Of a stretch of DNA of 64,000 nucleotides, positions 21,243-35,200 are shown in pieces; position 1 is the stretch's first letter, and each line of letters begins with the position of its first letter. Under the pieces are notes generated by a model. That model did no database searches and was not told the DNA's origin. It saw nothing but the letters and a program-made list of their open reading frames with translations. The stretch comes from Lineus longissimus. Taxonomy: Eukaryota > Nemertea > Pilidiophora > Heteronemertea > Lineidae. The position numbers and the translations under genes are program-made. The stretch is from NCBI RefSeq assembly GCF_910592395.1, contig NC_088316.1, positions 17,608,001 to 17,672,000 on the forward strand, written 5' to 3'.

Positions 21243-24096
21243 CTAAAATGACAGAAAGTTGTGAAAATAGATTTGTAATGATTTATGATGAAAAATATTT
21301 TAAAGATTCCGTCCGTATGCAATGATCAAATGAAACTTGGACGTTGGCTTTAGACATTCTGCAGATCTAAAAGGAGGAACACCATGTAAGAAATAGTTTC
21401 CAAATAGTTCTAAAGAATCATAATTTCCGAAAACGATGTTGCAGATGTTGATAGAGTAGGGGACCAACTTGTTTGACAGAAAGTAATTGTCTGTTCCACC
21501 AGAGCTATTATTTTCCAAAATGCATTTATCACCGAATTCTCAGGACACCACTAAACAGTAATTGAAAAATTGCTGAAAGAGAAAAGAAAGTTGTTTTTGC
21601 AGTCAGGACTTTTTAGTGAAAGAGAACTAAGAAATACATGTAACTGCTGCCTGTTGGCACTATGAGAGCTGTTGAAACTCTGCTTTGTCTAAAGTCGATG
21701 AAAGAATAAAGTAGACAACTCCAACAATGAAGTTAATGATATTCGAGAACACGTTGATTCACTCCACTTCATGTATCTCCCTAATGTATCCTTGATATGA
21801 TCTGTGTGGCGAAGTTGTTTTAAAGAGGTTCCATTAGCCAATGGGTTCCGTTATATGATCCACCAAATCCATGAAGCCAAGAGAAACGGAAGTTCTAGCT
21901 GCGGCAATCTGGGATATGTTTCAAGCCAGTTGAGTCGAGTGTGCATGGAATAACACGTGTAGAGTTCGTACACTTATTCGAAAATAACATACATGTATTT
22001 CAGTAGTAAGCGATAGTACTTACATTTTTGAGAAATAATAGAAAGTAAAAACAAGGTTAAAGAAGACCTACAGGCTAGAACTAAGGGTCAAATTGGTAGT
22101 CAGGGACGTTTGTTTTGTGATTGAGCGATAATTGTATTGCCATACATGTACAAGCATGACTAGTTTCAATGTACTGAGAGATGGAGGTTGACCCCTTTTG
22201 TAACCTTCTGTTGCCTACCAGGAGCCTGCCTGTAGTTTCTCGTTCGAACTTTCCCAACGATTTCCGACTGAGCTTGATTATGAACTTCGGGAGTTCCTTA
22301 TCTTGAAGTGGATCACAGTAACTAATTAAAATCAACTCAACGCGCATCCAAGGAACGTGGTTGAGTTACATACGATGCAATTAAAAATATGGGTGCCGCT
22401 GTCAAGCTGTTGTTATAAGGAAACATCTCAAATAGAGTGCGTTCGTTTATGTTTTACCAGTAGGTACACATTGCCACTAAGCCGGTGCATCTAAAAGCCA
22501 CATCAGAAGCAGCTGAGTGTGGCCCAAGGCATTGACATTACTCCAACGGTACGAGATGTATCCGTCGTCTTTGGTACATGCAAAGTATGAGGTGATACAA
22601 AAACAGGAGAAAAATTGAGCTATATTTTCGCTCACCCGATACATTGATCGGGTAGCAAAAGGTTTAATTGTCTGGCTTCAAGGACACTTTAAAATGGTAT
22701 ATTTTTCATCTTCCAGCATCTAAATTTAGCCTTGAAAGGAATTACTGTTTTGTTATGCATGCATCAATGAAAAATACTGTACACAATATGTTCAGTTATG
22801 TAGCTCGTTTCTCCTTCGTTATTGCCTCGTTTATTGATTGCCAAGTATATCAAACAAATTCATAAAGTTCAAACAGTCCTTCTGTTCTGTATTATTCCCT
22901 CAAATCGGTGCTGCACACAATTGTCGATGGTACATTTCCGCCGGGGAATGGGAACATATCAAGCCAGCAAAAACTTTTTTATTCGACATTTTCAAATCGA
23001 ATCCAATTTTTCTCTTTAAGTTTGAAGCGTCAAAATGTACATGATACCTTCAAGTACACGGAAAACAAAATTATACTACAGTATCTTAGTACATATATAC
23101 CACGGAAAACAGATCTGTTTCCTGTTTCACTCGCGGTACTTGGAGATTTCCTGCAATGGGCGTTTTCAGGCTATATTTACGGCGAAAGCGCGACTAGAAA
23201 CTGCCTTTTATAATCCTATGTAAAATGGCATCTATACTATAATGCGCGTTGTGGCCGCTATTTAGGAGGTAATTTTTGTTTCAAAATTAGGCCTTGGAAA
23301 TGCGTCGAATTCTTGCAACCTTTGGCTTCGTAGGTCTGGATCATACGTAAGAGTGTCACTGAGGGTGTCATACGTCGAATATCTTCGTGGTTTTAGAATA
23401 AATAACAACTTTTCAGAGAGCACGTCGACTGGAGAGCTCCGCTCATTCTCAAAAGCATACACAAACTTCACGCATATTCTCCCTGCCACATCAGTATTAG
23501 CTTCCAGCACGTATGTAGTGCTATACAACCTGGTCCATGGTGCAGGGTATTAGCAGGGAGATTAATGATTGGCCTATTCTATTTTAGTTCTATTCGAGAA
23601 ACACTGACCTGAGTGATGAGGCAAATTCTGCAGAGTGGCCTACCGGAACATGCAGTCAGGGTATCAATAAACAGTTATGCCAGGATGGACAAAATATGTA
23701 CAGTGGCCAGCGCTTGCTCTTTGATTTATTCTTTACTGACTGATGTTGTCAGTTTGAATTGCGTTCTGCATCTCTCCATGCGCCTGGCTTTGGTCCGACA
23801 GTGGCATTGGGTACGGGAGTGGGTAGGTGATATGCCTAATATGTGAGGGCCTTATTTGGAACAGGGCCTGCTGTCACTGGTCTCAATGTATTGTGCAAAA
23901 TAGCGTACTCCAATCAATCTATTGGGGGTTGCATGTAGCAGATAGCAGCAATTAAGTCCCTAAATGCAGTTCATTTCGTGTTTAACCTTTAATAAAACTT
24001 CAGTAACGTTAGAAATTTAATGTAGCTCAATCATCGTGCCCATTTAACTAATGTATATTACATTTCAACTTTGCCCGCTCCATGGGTATATGCTAG
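21243..24096 (-). other. intron 1 of the THSD1-like gene, part proximal to exon 2
   Basis: AT-rich sequence between the exon 2 acceptor and the macrosatellite. The short open frames on both strands lack recognisable motifs. No signal-peptide exon with a phase 1 donor was found here. The last bases before the array read CTAGT (24093-24097), a pentamer also found at the far end of the array. Confidence 0.5.
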
Positions 24097-24396
24097 TAGA
24101 TACAATTGCCGTGTGCATGGGCATGCCCGACTCCAAAAGAATCGACTCGAATCTTAATTCAAATCCGGCATTGCTGGCGCCAAAGACTATTTCTTTTGAC
24201 CCTGTTGACCTCGCTTCTAAAGTTTTTTTGAGAAAGCCATTCAAACATTTAAATCAACTGCGAGCATTGTCTATTATATCACCGAGCTACATAAATACGA
24301 TATATCAAGAAAACTCTGTCGCAATATTGAATTATACGATTATCTGGGACTATTTGAACCCAATTACTCTTCCGCCAGCGTGACCTCGTCACAATC

Positions 24397-24432
24397 ATGG
24401 CGCTTTTTCAATATGGCGACGAATTGAACAAG
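24397..24432 (+). other. conserved ATG mini-exon-like motif in each macrosatellite unit
   Basis: After CGTCACAATC, ATGGCG opens twelve codons (MALFQYGDELNK) that end at an AAG|GTAAAT donor-like site. The motif is kept in all eleven units, with only F-to-S in the units starting at 32872 and 34128. It could be the first exon of a short multicopy transcript, or simply part of a homogenised repeat. No partner exon was identified. Confidence 0.25.
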
Positions 24433-24468
24433 GTAAATCCCTGTCTGTCATACCCCTGACAGTAAAGT

Positions 24469-24544
24469 GTTGATGGCCTCGGCCGTTAGACTGTTGCACT
24501 ACGGATTGGATGGTTACGGGTTCGAACCCCGGCGAATCTTTTTT
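24469..24544 (+). other. tRNA-like Pol III module in the macrosatellite (one per unit)
   Basis: In unit 1, GATGGCCTCGGCCGTTAGAC (A-box-like) is followed by ACGGGTTCGAACCCCGG, which holds a perfect B-box core (GGTTCGAACC, within the palindrome 24518-24529). A T-run at 24539-24544 could terminate Pol III. The same module lies about 373 bp from the start of every unit, for example at 25727 and 26985. The outer seven bases do not pair as an acceptor stem and the D-arm is imperfect, so this is not a functional tRNA gene. A tRNA-derived SINE head captured in the satellite fits best. Confidence 0.55.
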
Positions 24545-25427
24545 CGTGTTTTTTTAAAACATTTTCTTATTATTATTTATTCATGTACGTTGATCAGGCG
24601 CGGATCCAAGCGGGTGCACCAGACGCACGGCTCCTAATTGACGTAAACTTTTTTTTAATTGACCACTCATGAAATTTTGGAACACACCTGTCCAGGAATT
24701 TTGATGAGAAATGCAGTGCACGCTCCCTCTTCTTCCAGTTCCTAGATTCGCCGGCTCTCTTATACCATCATCTTATACCATTGTGAATATTATCATGAAG
24801 AAAACCCCTTCACCCGAACTTTTCAAGCTGAAGTACACACAGATTCCAGGTGTTCGAGCACTTCAGAGAATGGTTTGACTCGTCGGCGGCTTGAATTCCC
24901 GAGGGTACATTGAGGCCAACAACTATTTTGGTTGACCTCGATTCCAAACCCTTTTTCAATATGGCCATTCAAACCATAAAATCAGCTGCCATCTTTCTTT
25001 GTTGAAGGGACAAGTTTGGTGTGAGATAGACTGTTTTTCATGCAAAATATAGCTTCAAGTAGGACCGTGACTTCTCAAGGAGCTGAGAGAATTATTGACA
25101 TACAATCAAACTGCAAAAAAGATCTCATCAGAACGGAATGAAACTGTACGTTTGCCTAAAAATCTAAGATTTGCAAGTCATGTCAAACCCGTCTCACATT
25201 ACACGCTAAATTCATTATTAGTGATGCGCATTTTGTTTGTTACTACAGTGATGAGCAGGCGGATAGATTCAAATTACCATGTACATATCACCTTTCTGGC
25301 CACCTAAATCCCACACCGAAATTGTCCCTTCAAATCACGTGCACGGAGCAATATAGATACAATTGCCGTGTGCATGGGCATGCCCGACTCCAAAAGAATC
25401 GAGCTCGAATCTTAATTCAAATCCGGC

Positions 25428-26256
25428 ATTGCTGGCGCCAAAGACTATTTCTTTTGACCCTGTTGACCTCGCTTCTAAAGTTTTTTTGAGAAAGCCATTC
25501 AAACATTTAAATCAACTGCGAGCATTGTCTATAATATCACCGAGCTACATAAATACGATATATCAAGAAAACTCTGTCGCAATATTGAATTATACGATTA
25601 TCTGGGACTATTTGAACCCAATTACGCTTCCGCCAGCGTGACCTCGTCACAATCATGGCGCTTTTTCAATATGGCGACGAATTGAACAAGGTAAATCCCT
25701 GTCTGTCATACCCCTGACAGTAAAGTGTTGATGGCCTCGGCCGTTAGACTGTTGCACTACGGATTGGATGGTTACGGGTTCGAACCCCGGCGAATCTTTT
25801 TTCGTGTTTTTTTTAAACATTTTCTTATTATTATTTATTCATGTACGTTGATCAGGCGCGGATCCAAGCGGGTGCACCAGACGCACGGCTCCTAATTGAC
25901 GTAAACTTTTTTTTAATTGACCACTCATGAAATTTTGGAACACACCTGTCCAGGAATTTTGATGAGAAATGCAGTGCACGCTCCCTCTTCTTCCAGTTCC
26001 TAGATTCGCCGGCTCTCTTATACCATCATCTTATACCATTGTGAATATTATCATGAAGAAAACCCCTTCACCCGAACTTTTCAAGCTGAAGTACACACAG
26101 ATTCCAGGTGTTCGAGCACTTCAGAGAATGGTTTGACTAGTCGGCGGCTTGAATTCCCGAGGGTACATTGAGGCCAACAACTATTTTGGTTGACCTCGAT
26201 TCCAAACCCTTTTTCAATATGGCCATTCAAACCATAAAATCAGCTGCCATCTTTCT
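25428..26256. repeat. diverged internal duplication within the macrosatellite unit (shown for unit 2)
   Basis: The segment at about 25428-25532 and the segment at about 26167-26256 align in direct orientation. Both read ATTG..GGC..CCAA.ACTATTT, then GTTGACCTCG.TTC.AAA, a T-run, GCCATTCAAAC and AAATCA.CTGC. The two GTTGACCTCG cores are 727 bp apart (25462 and 26189). The divergence between halves is far larger than that between whole units, so the internal duplication predates amplification. Confidence 0.75.
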
Positions 26257-29200
26257 TTGTTGAAGGGACAACTTTGATGTGAGATAGACTGTTTTTCATG
26301 CAAAATATAGCTTCAAGTAGGACCGTGACTTCTCAAGGAGCTGAGAGAATTATTGACATACAATCAAACTGCAAAAAAGATCTCATCAGAACGGAATGAA
26401 ACTGTACGTTTGCCTAAAAATCTAAGATTTGCAAGTCATGTCAAACCCGTCTCACATTACACGCTAAATTCATTATTAGTGATGCGCATTTTGTTTGTTA
26501 CTACAGTGATGAGCAGGCGGATAGATTCAAATTACCATGTACATATCACCTTTCTGGCCACCTAAATCCCACACCGAAATTGTCCCTTCAAATCACGTGC
26601 ACGGAGCAATATAGATACAATTGCCGTGTGCATGGGCATGCCCGACTCCAAAAGAATCGAGCTCGAATCTTAATTCAAATCCGGCATTGCTGGCGCCAAA
26701 GACTATTTCTTTTGACCCTGTTGACCTCGCTTCTAAAGTTTTTTTGAGAAAGCCATTCAAACATTTAAATCAACTGCGAGCATTGTCTATAATATCACCG
26801 AGCTACATAAATACGATATATCAAGAAAACTCTGTCGCAATATTGAATTATACGATTATCTGGGACTATTTGAACCCAATTACTCTTCCGCCAGCGTGAC
26901 CTCGTCACAATCATGGCGCTTTTTCAATATGGCGACGAATTGAACAAGGTAAATCCCTGTCTGTCATACCCCTGACAGTAAAGTGTTGATGGCCTCGGCC
27001 GTTAGACTGTTGCACTACGGATTGGATGGTTACGGGTTCGAACCCCGGCGAATCTTTTTTCGTGTTTTTTTTAAACATTTTCTTATTATTATTTATTCAT
27101 GTACGTTGATCAGGCGCGGATCCAAGCGGGTGCACCAGACGCACGGCTCCTAATTGACGTAAACTTTTTTTAATTGACCACTCATGAAATTTTGGAACAC
27201 ACCTGTCCAGGAATTTTGATGAGAAATGCAGTGCACGCTCCCTCTTCTTCCAGTTCCTAGATTCGCCGGCTCTCTTATACCATCATCTTATACCATTGTG
27301 AATATTATCATGAAGAAAACCCCTTCACCCGAACTTTTCAAGCTGAAGTACACACAGATTCCAGGTGTTCGAGCACTTCAGAGAATGGTTTGACTAGTCG
27401 GCGGCTTGAATTCCCGAGGGTACATTGAGGCCAACAACTATTTTGGTTGACCTCGATTCCAAAGCTTTTTTTCAATATGGCCATTCAAACCATAAAATCA
27501 GCTACCATCTTTCTTTGTTGAAGGGACAACTTTGATGTGAGACAGACGGTTTTTCATGCAAAATAGCTTCAAGTAGGACCGTGACTTCTCAAGGAGCTGA
27601 GAGAATTATTGACATACAATCAAACTGCAAAAAAGATCTCATCAAAACGGAATGAAACTGTACGTTTGCCTAAAAATCTAAGATTTGCAAGTCATGTCAA
27701 ACCCGTCTCACATTACACGCTAAATTCATTATTAGTGATGCGCATTTTCTTTGTTACTACAGTGATGAGCAGGCGGATAGATTCAAATTACCATGTACAT
27801 ATCACCTTTCTGGCCACCTAAATCCCACACCGAAATTGTCCCTTCAAATCACGTGCACGGAGCAATATAGATACAATTGCCGTGTGCATGGGCATGCCCG
27901 ACTCCAAAAGAATCGACTCGAATCTTAATTCAAATCCGGCAATGCTGGCGCCAAAGACTATTTCTTTTGACCCTGTTGACCTCGCTTCTGAAGTTTTTTT
28001 GAGAAAGCCATTCAAACATTTAAATCAACTGCGAGCATTGTCTATAATATCACCGAGCTACATAAATACGATATATCAAGAAAACTCTGTCGCAATATTG
28101 AATTATACGATTATCTGGGACTATTTGAACCCAATTACTCTTCCGCCAGCGTGACCTCGTCACAATCATGGCGCTTTTTCAATATGGCGACGAATTGAAC
28201 AAGGTAAATCCCTGTCTGTCATACCCCTGACAGTAAAGCGTTGATGGCCTCGGCCGTTAGACTGTTGCACTACGGATTGGATGGTTACGGGTTCGAACCC
28301 CGGCGAATCTTTTTTCAAAACATTTTCTTATTATTATTTATTCATGTACGTTGATCAGGCGCGGATCCAAGCGGGTGCACCAGACGCACGGCTCCTAATT
28401 GACGTAAACTTTTTTTAATTGACCACTCATGAAATTTTGGAACACACCTGTCCAGGAATTTTGATGAGAAATGCAGTGCACGCTCCCTCTTCTTCCAGTT
28501 CCCAGATTCGCCGGCTCTCTTATACCATCATCTTATACCATTGTGAATATTATCATGAAGAAAACCCCTTCACCCGAACTTTTCAAGCTGAAGTACACAC
28601 AGATTCCAGGTGTTCGAGCACTTCAGAGAATGGTTTGACTAGTCGGCGGCTTAAATTCCCGAGGGTACATTGAGGCCAACAACTATTTTGGTTGACCTCG
28701 ATTCCAAACCCTTTTTCAATATGGCCATTCAAACCATAAAATCAGCTGCCATCTTTCTTTGTTGAAGGGACAACTTTGATGTGAGATAGACTGTTTTTCA
28801 TGCAAAATATAGCTTCAAGTAGGACCGTGACTTCTCAAGGAGCTGAGAGAATTATTGACATACAATCAAACTGCAAAAAAGATCTCATCAGAACGGAATG
28901 AAACTGTACGTTTGCCTAAAAATCTAAGATTTGCAAGTCATGTCAAACCCGTCTCACATTACACGCTAAATTCATTATTAGTGATGCGCATTTTGTTTGT
29001 TACTACAGTGATGAGCAGGCGGATAGATTCAAATTACCATGTACATATCACCTTTCTGGCCACCTAAATCCCACACCGAAATTGTCCCTTCAAATCACGT
29101 GCACGGAGCAATATAGATACAATTGCCGTGTGCATGGGCATGCCCGACTCCAAAAGAATCGAGCTCGAATCTTAATTCAAATCCGGCATTGCTGGCGCCA

Positions 29201-32200
29201 AAGACTATTTCTTTTGACCCTGTTGACCTCGCTTCTAAAGTTTTTTTGAGAAAGCCATTCAAACATTTAAATCAACTGCGAGCATTGTCTATAATATCAC
29301 CGAGCTACATAAATACGATATATCAAGAAAACTCTGTCGCAATATTGAATTATACGATTATCTGGGACTATTTGAACCCAATTACTCTTCCGCCAGCGTG
29401 ACCTCGTCACAATCATGGCGCTTTTTCAATATGGCGACGAATTGAACAAGGTAAATCCCTGTCTGTCATACCCCTGACAGTAAAGTGTTGATGGCCTCGG
29501 CCGTTAGACTGTTGCACTACGGATTGGATGGTTACGGGTTCGAACCCCGGCGAATCTTTTTTCGTGTTTTTTTTAAACATTTTCTTATTATTATTTATTC
29601 ATGTACGTTGATCAGGCGCGGATCCAAGCGGGTGCACCAGACGCACGGCTCCTAATTGACGTAAACTTTTTTTAATTGACCACTCATGAAATTTTGGAAC
29701 ACACCTGTCCAGGAATTTTGATGAGAAATGCAGTGCACGCTCCCTCTTCTTCCAGTTCCTAGATTCGCCGGCTCTCTTATACCATCATCTTATACCATTG
29801 TGAATATTATCATGAAGAAAACCCCTTCACCCGAACTTTTCAAGCTGAAGTACACACAGATTCCAGGTGTTCGAGCACTTCAGAGAATGGTTTGACTAGT
29901 CGGTGGCTTGAATTCCCGAGGGTACATTGAGGCCAACAACTATTTTGGTTGACCTCGATTCCAAAGCTTTTTTTCAATATGGCCATTCAAACCATAAAAT
30001 CAGCTACCATCTTTCTTTGTTGAAGGGACAACTTTGATGTGAGACAGACGGTTTTTCATGCAAAATAGCTTCAAGTAGGACCGTGACTTCTCAAGGAGCT
30101 GAGAGAATTATTGACATACAATCAAACTGCAAAAAAGATCTCATCAAAACGGAATGAAACTGTACGTTTGCCTAAAAATCTAAGATTTGCAAGTCATGTC
30201 AAACCCGTCTCACATTACACGCTAAATTCATTATTAGTGATGCGCATTTTCTTTGTTACTACAGTGATGAGCAGGCGGATAGATTCAAATTACCATGTAC
30301 ATATCACCTTTCTGGCCACCTAAATCCCACACCGAAATTGTCCCTTCAAATCACGTGCACGGAGCAATATAGATACAATTGCCGTGTGCATGGGCATGCC
30401 CGACTCCAAAAGAATCGACTCGAATCTTAATTCAAATCCGGCAATGCTGGCGCCAAAGACTATTTCTTTTGACCCTGTTGACCTCGCTTCTGAAGTTTTT
30501 TTGAGAAAGCCATTCAAACATTTAAATCAACTGCGAGCATTGTCTATAATATCACCGAGCTACATAAATACGATATATCAAGAAAACTCTGTCGCAATAT
30601 TGAATTATACGATTATCTGGGACTATTTGAACCCAATTACTCTTCCGCCAGCGTGACCTCGTCACAATCATGGCGCTTTTTCAATATGGCGACGAATTGA
30701 ACAAGGTAAATCCCTGTCTGTCATACCCCTGACAGTAAAGCGTTGATGGCCTCGGCCGTTAGACTGTTGCACTACGGATTGGATGGTTACGGGTTCGAAC
30801 CCCGGCGAACCTTTTTTCGTGTTTTTTTAAAACATTTTCTTATTATTATTTATTCATATACGTTGATCAGGCGCGGATCCAAGCGGGTGCACCAGACGCA
30901 CGGCTCCTAATTGACGTAAACTTTTTTTTAATTGACCACTCATGAAATTTTGGAACACACCTGTCCAGGAATTTTGATGAGAAATGCAGTGCACGCTCCC
31001 TCTTCTTCCAGTTCCTAGATTCGCCGGCTCTCTTATACCATCATCTTATACCATTGTGAATATTATCATGAAGAAAACCCCTTCACCCGAACTTTTCAAG
31101 CTGAAGTACACACAGATTCCAGGTGTTCGAGCACTTCAGAGAATGGTTTGACTCGTCGGCGGCTTGAATTCCCGAGGGTACATTGAGGCCAACAACTATT
31201 TTGGTTGACCTCGATTCCAAACCCTTTTTCAATATGGCCATTCAAACCATAAAATCAGCTACCATCTTTCTTTGTTGAAGGGACAACTTTGATGTGAGAC
31301 AGACGGTTTTTCATGCAAAATAGCTTCAAGTAGGACCGTGACTTCTCAAGGAGCTGAGAGAATTATTGACATACAATCAAACTGCAAAAAAGATCTCATC
31401 AAAACGGAATGAAACTGTACGTTTGCCTAAAAATCTAAGATTTGCAAGTCATGTCAAACCCGTCTCACATTACACGCTAAATTCATTATTAGTGATGCGC
31501 ATTTTGTTTGTTACTACAGTGATGAGCAGGCGGATAGATTCAAATTACCATGTACATATCACCTTTCTGGCCACCTAAATCCCACACCGAAATTGTCCCT
31601 TCAAATCACGTGCACGGAGCAATATAGATACAATTGCCGTGTGCATGGGCATGCCCGACTCCAAAAGAATCGACTCGAATCTTAATTCAAATCCGGCAAT
31701 GCTGGCGCCAAAGACTATTTCTTTTGACCCTGTTGACCTCGCTTCTGAAGTTTTTTTGAGAAAGCCATTCAAACATTTAAATCAACTGCGAGCATTGTCT
31801 ATAATATCACCGAGCTACATAAATACGATATATCAAGAAAACTCTGTCGCAATATTGAATTATACGATTATCTGGGACTATTTGAACCCAATTACGCTTC
31901 CGCCAGCGTGACCTCGTCACAATCATGGCGCTTTTTCAATATGGCGACGAATTGAACAAGGTAAATCCCTGTCTGTCATACCCCTGACAGTAAAGCGTTG
32001 ATGGCCTCGGCCGTTAGACTGTTGCACTACGGATTGGATGGTTACGGGTTCGAACCCCGGCGAATCTTTTTTCAAAACATTTTCTTATTATTATTTATTC
32101 ATGTACGTTGATCAGGCGCGGATCCAAGCGGGTGCACCAGACGCACGGCTCCTAATTGACGTAAACTTTTTTTTAATTGACCACTCATGAAATTTTGGAA

Positions 32201-35200
32201 CACACCTGTCCAGGAATTTTGATGAGAAATGCAGTGCACGCTCCCTCTTCTTCCAGTTCCTAGATTCGCCGGCTCTCTTATACCATCATCTTATACCATT
32301 GTGAATATTATCATGAAGAAAACCCCTTCACCCGAACTTTTCAAGCTGAAGTACACACAGATTCCAGGTGTTCGAGCACTTCAGAGAATGGTTTGACTAG
32401 TCGGCGGCTTGAATTCCCGAGGGTACATTGAGGCCAACAACTATTTTGGTTGACCTCGATTCCAAACCCTTTTTCAATATGGCCATTCAAACCATAAAAT
32501 CAGCTGCCATCTTTCTTTGTTGAAGGGACAACTTTGATGTGAGATAGACTGTTTTTCATGCAAAATATAGCTTCAAGTAGGACCGTGACTTCTCAAGGAG
32601 CTGAGAGAATTATTGACATACAATCAAACTGCAAAAAAGATCTCATCAGAACGGAATGAAACTGTACGTTTGCCTAAAAATCTAAGATTTGCAAGTCATG
32701 TCAAACCCGTCTCACATTACACGCTAAATTCATTATTAGTGATGCGCATTTTGTTTGTTACTACAGTGATGAGCAGGCGGATAGATTCAAATTACCATGT
32801 ACATATCACCTTTCTGGCCACCTAAATCCCACACCGAAATTGTCCCTTCAAATCACGTGCACGGAGCAATATAGATACAATTGCCGTGTGCATGGGCATG
32901 CCCGACTCCAAAAGAATCGAGCTCGAATCTTAATTCAAATCCGGCATTGCTGGCGCCAAAGACTATTTCTTTTGACCCTGTTGACCTCGCTTCTAAAGTT
33001 TTTTTGAGAAAGCCATTCAAACATTTAAATCAACTGCGAGCATTGTCTATAATATCACCGAGCTACATAAATACGATATATCAAGAAAACTCTGTCGCAA
33101 TATTGAATTATACGATTATCTGGGACTATTTGAACCCAATTACTCTTCCGCCAGCGTGACCTCGTCACAATCATGGCGCTTTCTCAATATGGCGACGAAT
33201 TGAACAAGGTAAATCCCTGTCTGTCATACCCCTGACAGTAAAGCGTTGATGGCCTCGGCCGTTAAACTGTTGCACTACGGATTGGATGGTTACGGGTTCG
33301 AACCCCGGCGAATCTTTTTTCGTGTTTTTTTTAAACATTTTCTTATTATTATTTATTCATGTACGTTGATCAGGCGCGGATCCAAGCGGGTGCACCAGAC
33401 GCACGGCTCCTAATTGACGTAAACTTTTTTTAATTGACCACTCATGAAATTTTGGAACACACCTGTCCAGGAATTTTGATGAGAAATGCAGTGCACGCTC
33501 CCTCTTCTTCCAGTTCCTAGATTCCCCGGCTCTCTTATACCATCATCTTATACCATTGTGAATATTATCATGAAGAAAACCCCTTCACCCGAACTTTTCA
33601 AGCTGAAGTACACACAGATTCCAGGTGTTCGAGCACTTCAGAGAATGGTTTGACTAGTCGGCGGCTTGAATTCCCGAGGGTACATTGAGGCCAACAACTA
33701 TTTTGGTTGACCTCGATTCCAAAGCTTTTTTTCAATATGGCCATTCAAACCATAAAATCAGCTACCATCTTTCTTTGTTGAAGGGACAACTTTGATGTGA
33801 GACAGACGGTTTTTCATGCAAAATAGCTTCAAGTAGGACCGTGACTTCTCAAGGAGCTGAGAGAATTATTGACATACAATCAAACTGCAAAAAAGATCTC
33901 ATCAAAACGGAATGAAACTGTACGTTTGCCTAAAAATCTAAGATTTGCAAGTCATGTCAAACCCGTCTCACATTACACGCTAAATTCATTATTAGTGATG
34001 CGCATTTTCTTTGTTACTACAGTGATGAGCAGGCGGATAGATTCAAATTACCATGTACATATCACCTTTCTGGCCACCTAAATCCCACACCGAAATTGTC
34101 CCTTCAAATCACGTGCACGGAGCAATATAGATACAATTGCCGTGTGCATGGGCATGCCCGACTCCAAAAGAATCGAGCTCGAATCTTAATTCAAATCCGG
34201 CATTGCTGGCGCCAAAGACTATTTCTTTTGACCCTGTTGACCTCGCTTCTAAAGTTTTTTTGAGAAAGCCATTCAAACATTTAAATCAACTGCGAGCATT
34301 GTCTATAATATCACCGAGCTACATAAATACGATATATCAAGAAAACTCTGTCGCAATATTGAATTATACGATTATCTGGGACTATTTGAACCCAATTACT
34401 CTTCCGCCAGCGTGACCTCGTCACAATCATGGCGCTTTCTCAATATGGCGACGAATTGAACAAGGTAAATCCCTGTCTGTCATACCCCTGACAGTAAAGC
34501 GTTGATGGCCTCGGCCGTTAGACTGTTGCACTACGGATTGGATGGTTACGGGTTCGAACCCCGGCGAATCTTTTTTCGTGTTTTTTTTAAACATTTTCTT
34601 ATTATTATTTATTCATGTACGTTGATCAGGCGCGGATCCAAGCGGGTGCACCAGACGCACGGCTCCTAATTGACGTAAACTTTTTTTAATTGACCACTCA
34701 TGAAATTTTGGAACACACCTGTCCAGGAATTTTGATGAGAAATGCAGTGCACGCTCCCTCTTCTTCCAGTTCCGAGATTCCCCGGCTCTCTTATACCATC
34801 ATCTTATACCATTGTGAATATTATCATGAAGAAAACCCCTTCACCCGAACTTTTCAAGCTGAAGTACACACAGATTCCAGGTGTTCGAGCACTTCAGAGA
34901 ATGGTTTGACTAGTCGGCGGCTTGAATTCCCGAGGGTACATTGAGGCCAACAACTATTTTGGTTGACCTCGATTCCAAAGCTTTTTTTCAATATGGCCAT
35001 TCAAACCATAAAATCAGCTACCATCTTTCTTTGTTGAAGGGACAACTTTGATGTGAGACAGACGGTTTTTCATGCAAAATAGCTTCAAGTAGGACCGTGA
35101 CTTCTCAAGGAGCTGAGAGAATTATTGACATACAATCAAAATGCAAAAAAGATCTCATCAAAACGGAATGAAACTGTACGTTTGCCTAAAAATCTAAGAT

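Noticed and set aside
24469-24537. Cluster of true tRNA genes
   Set aside because: The B-box is perfect but the 5' and 3' seven bases do not pair, the D-arm is mismatched and no clean anticodon arm forms.
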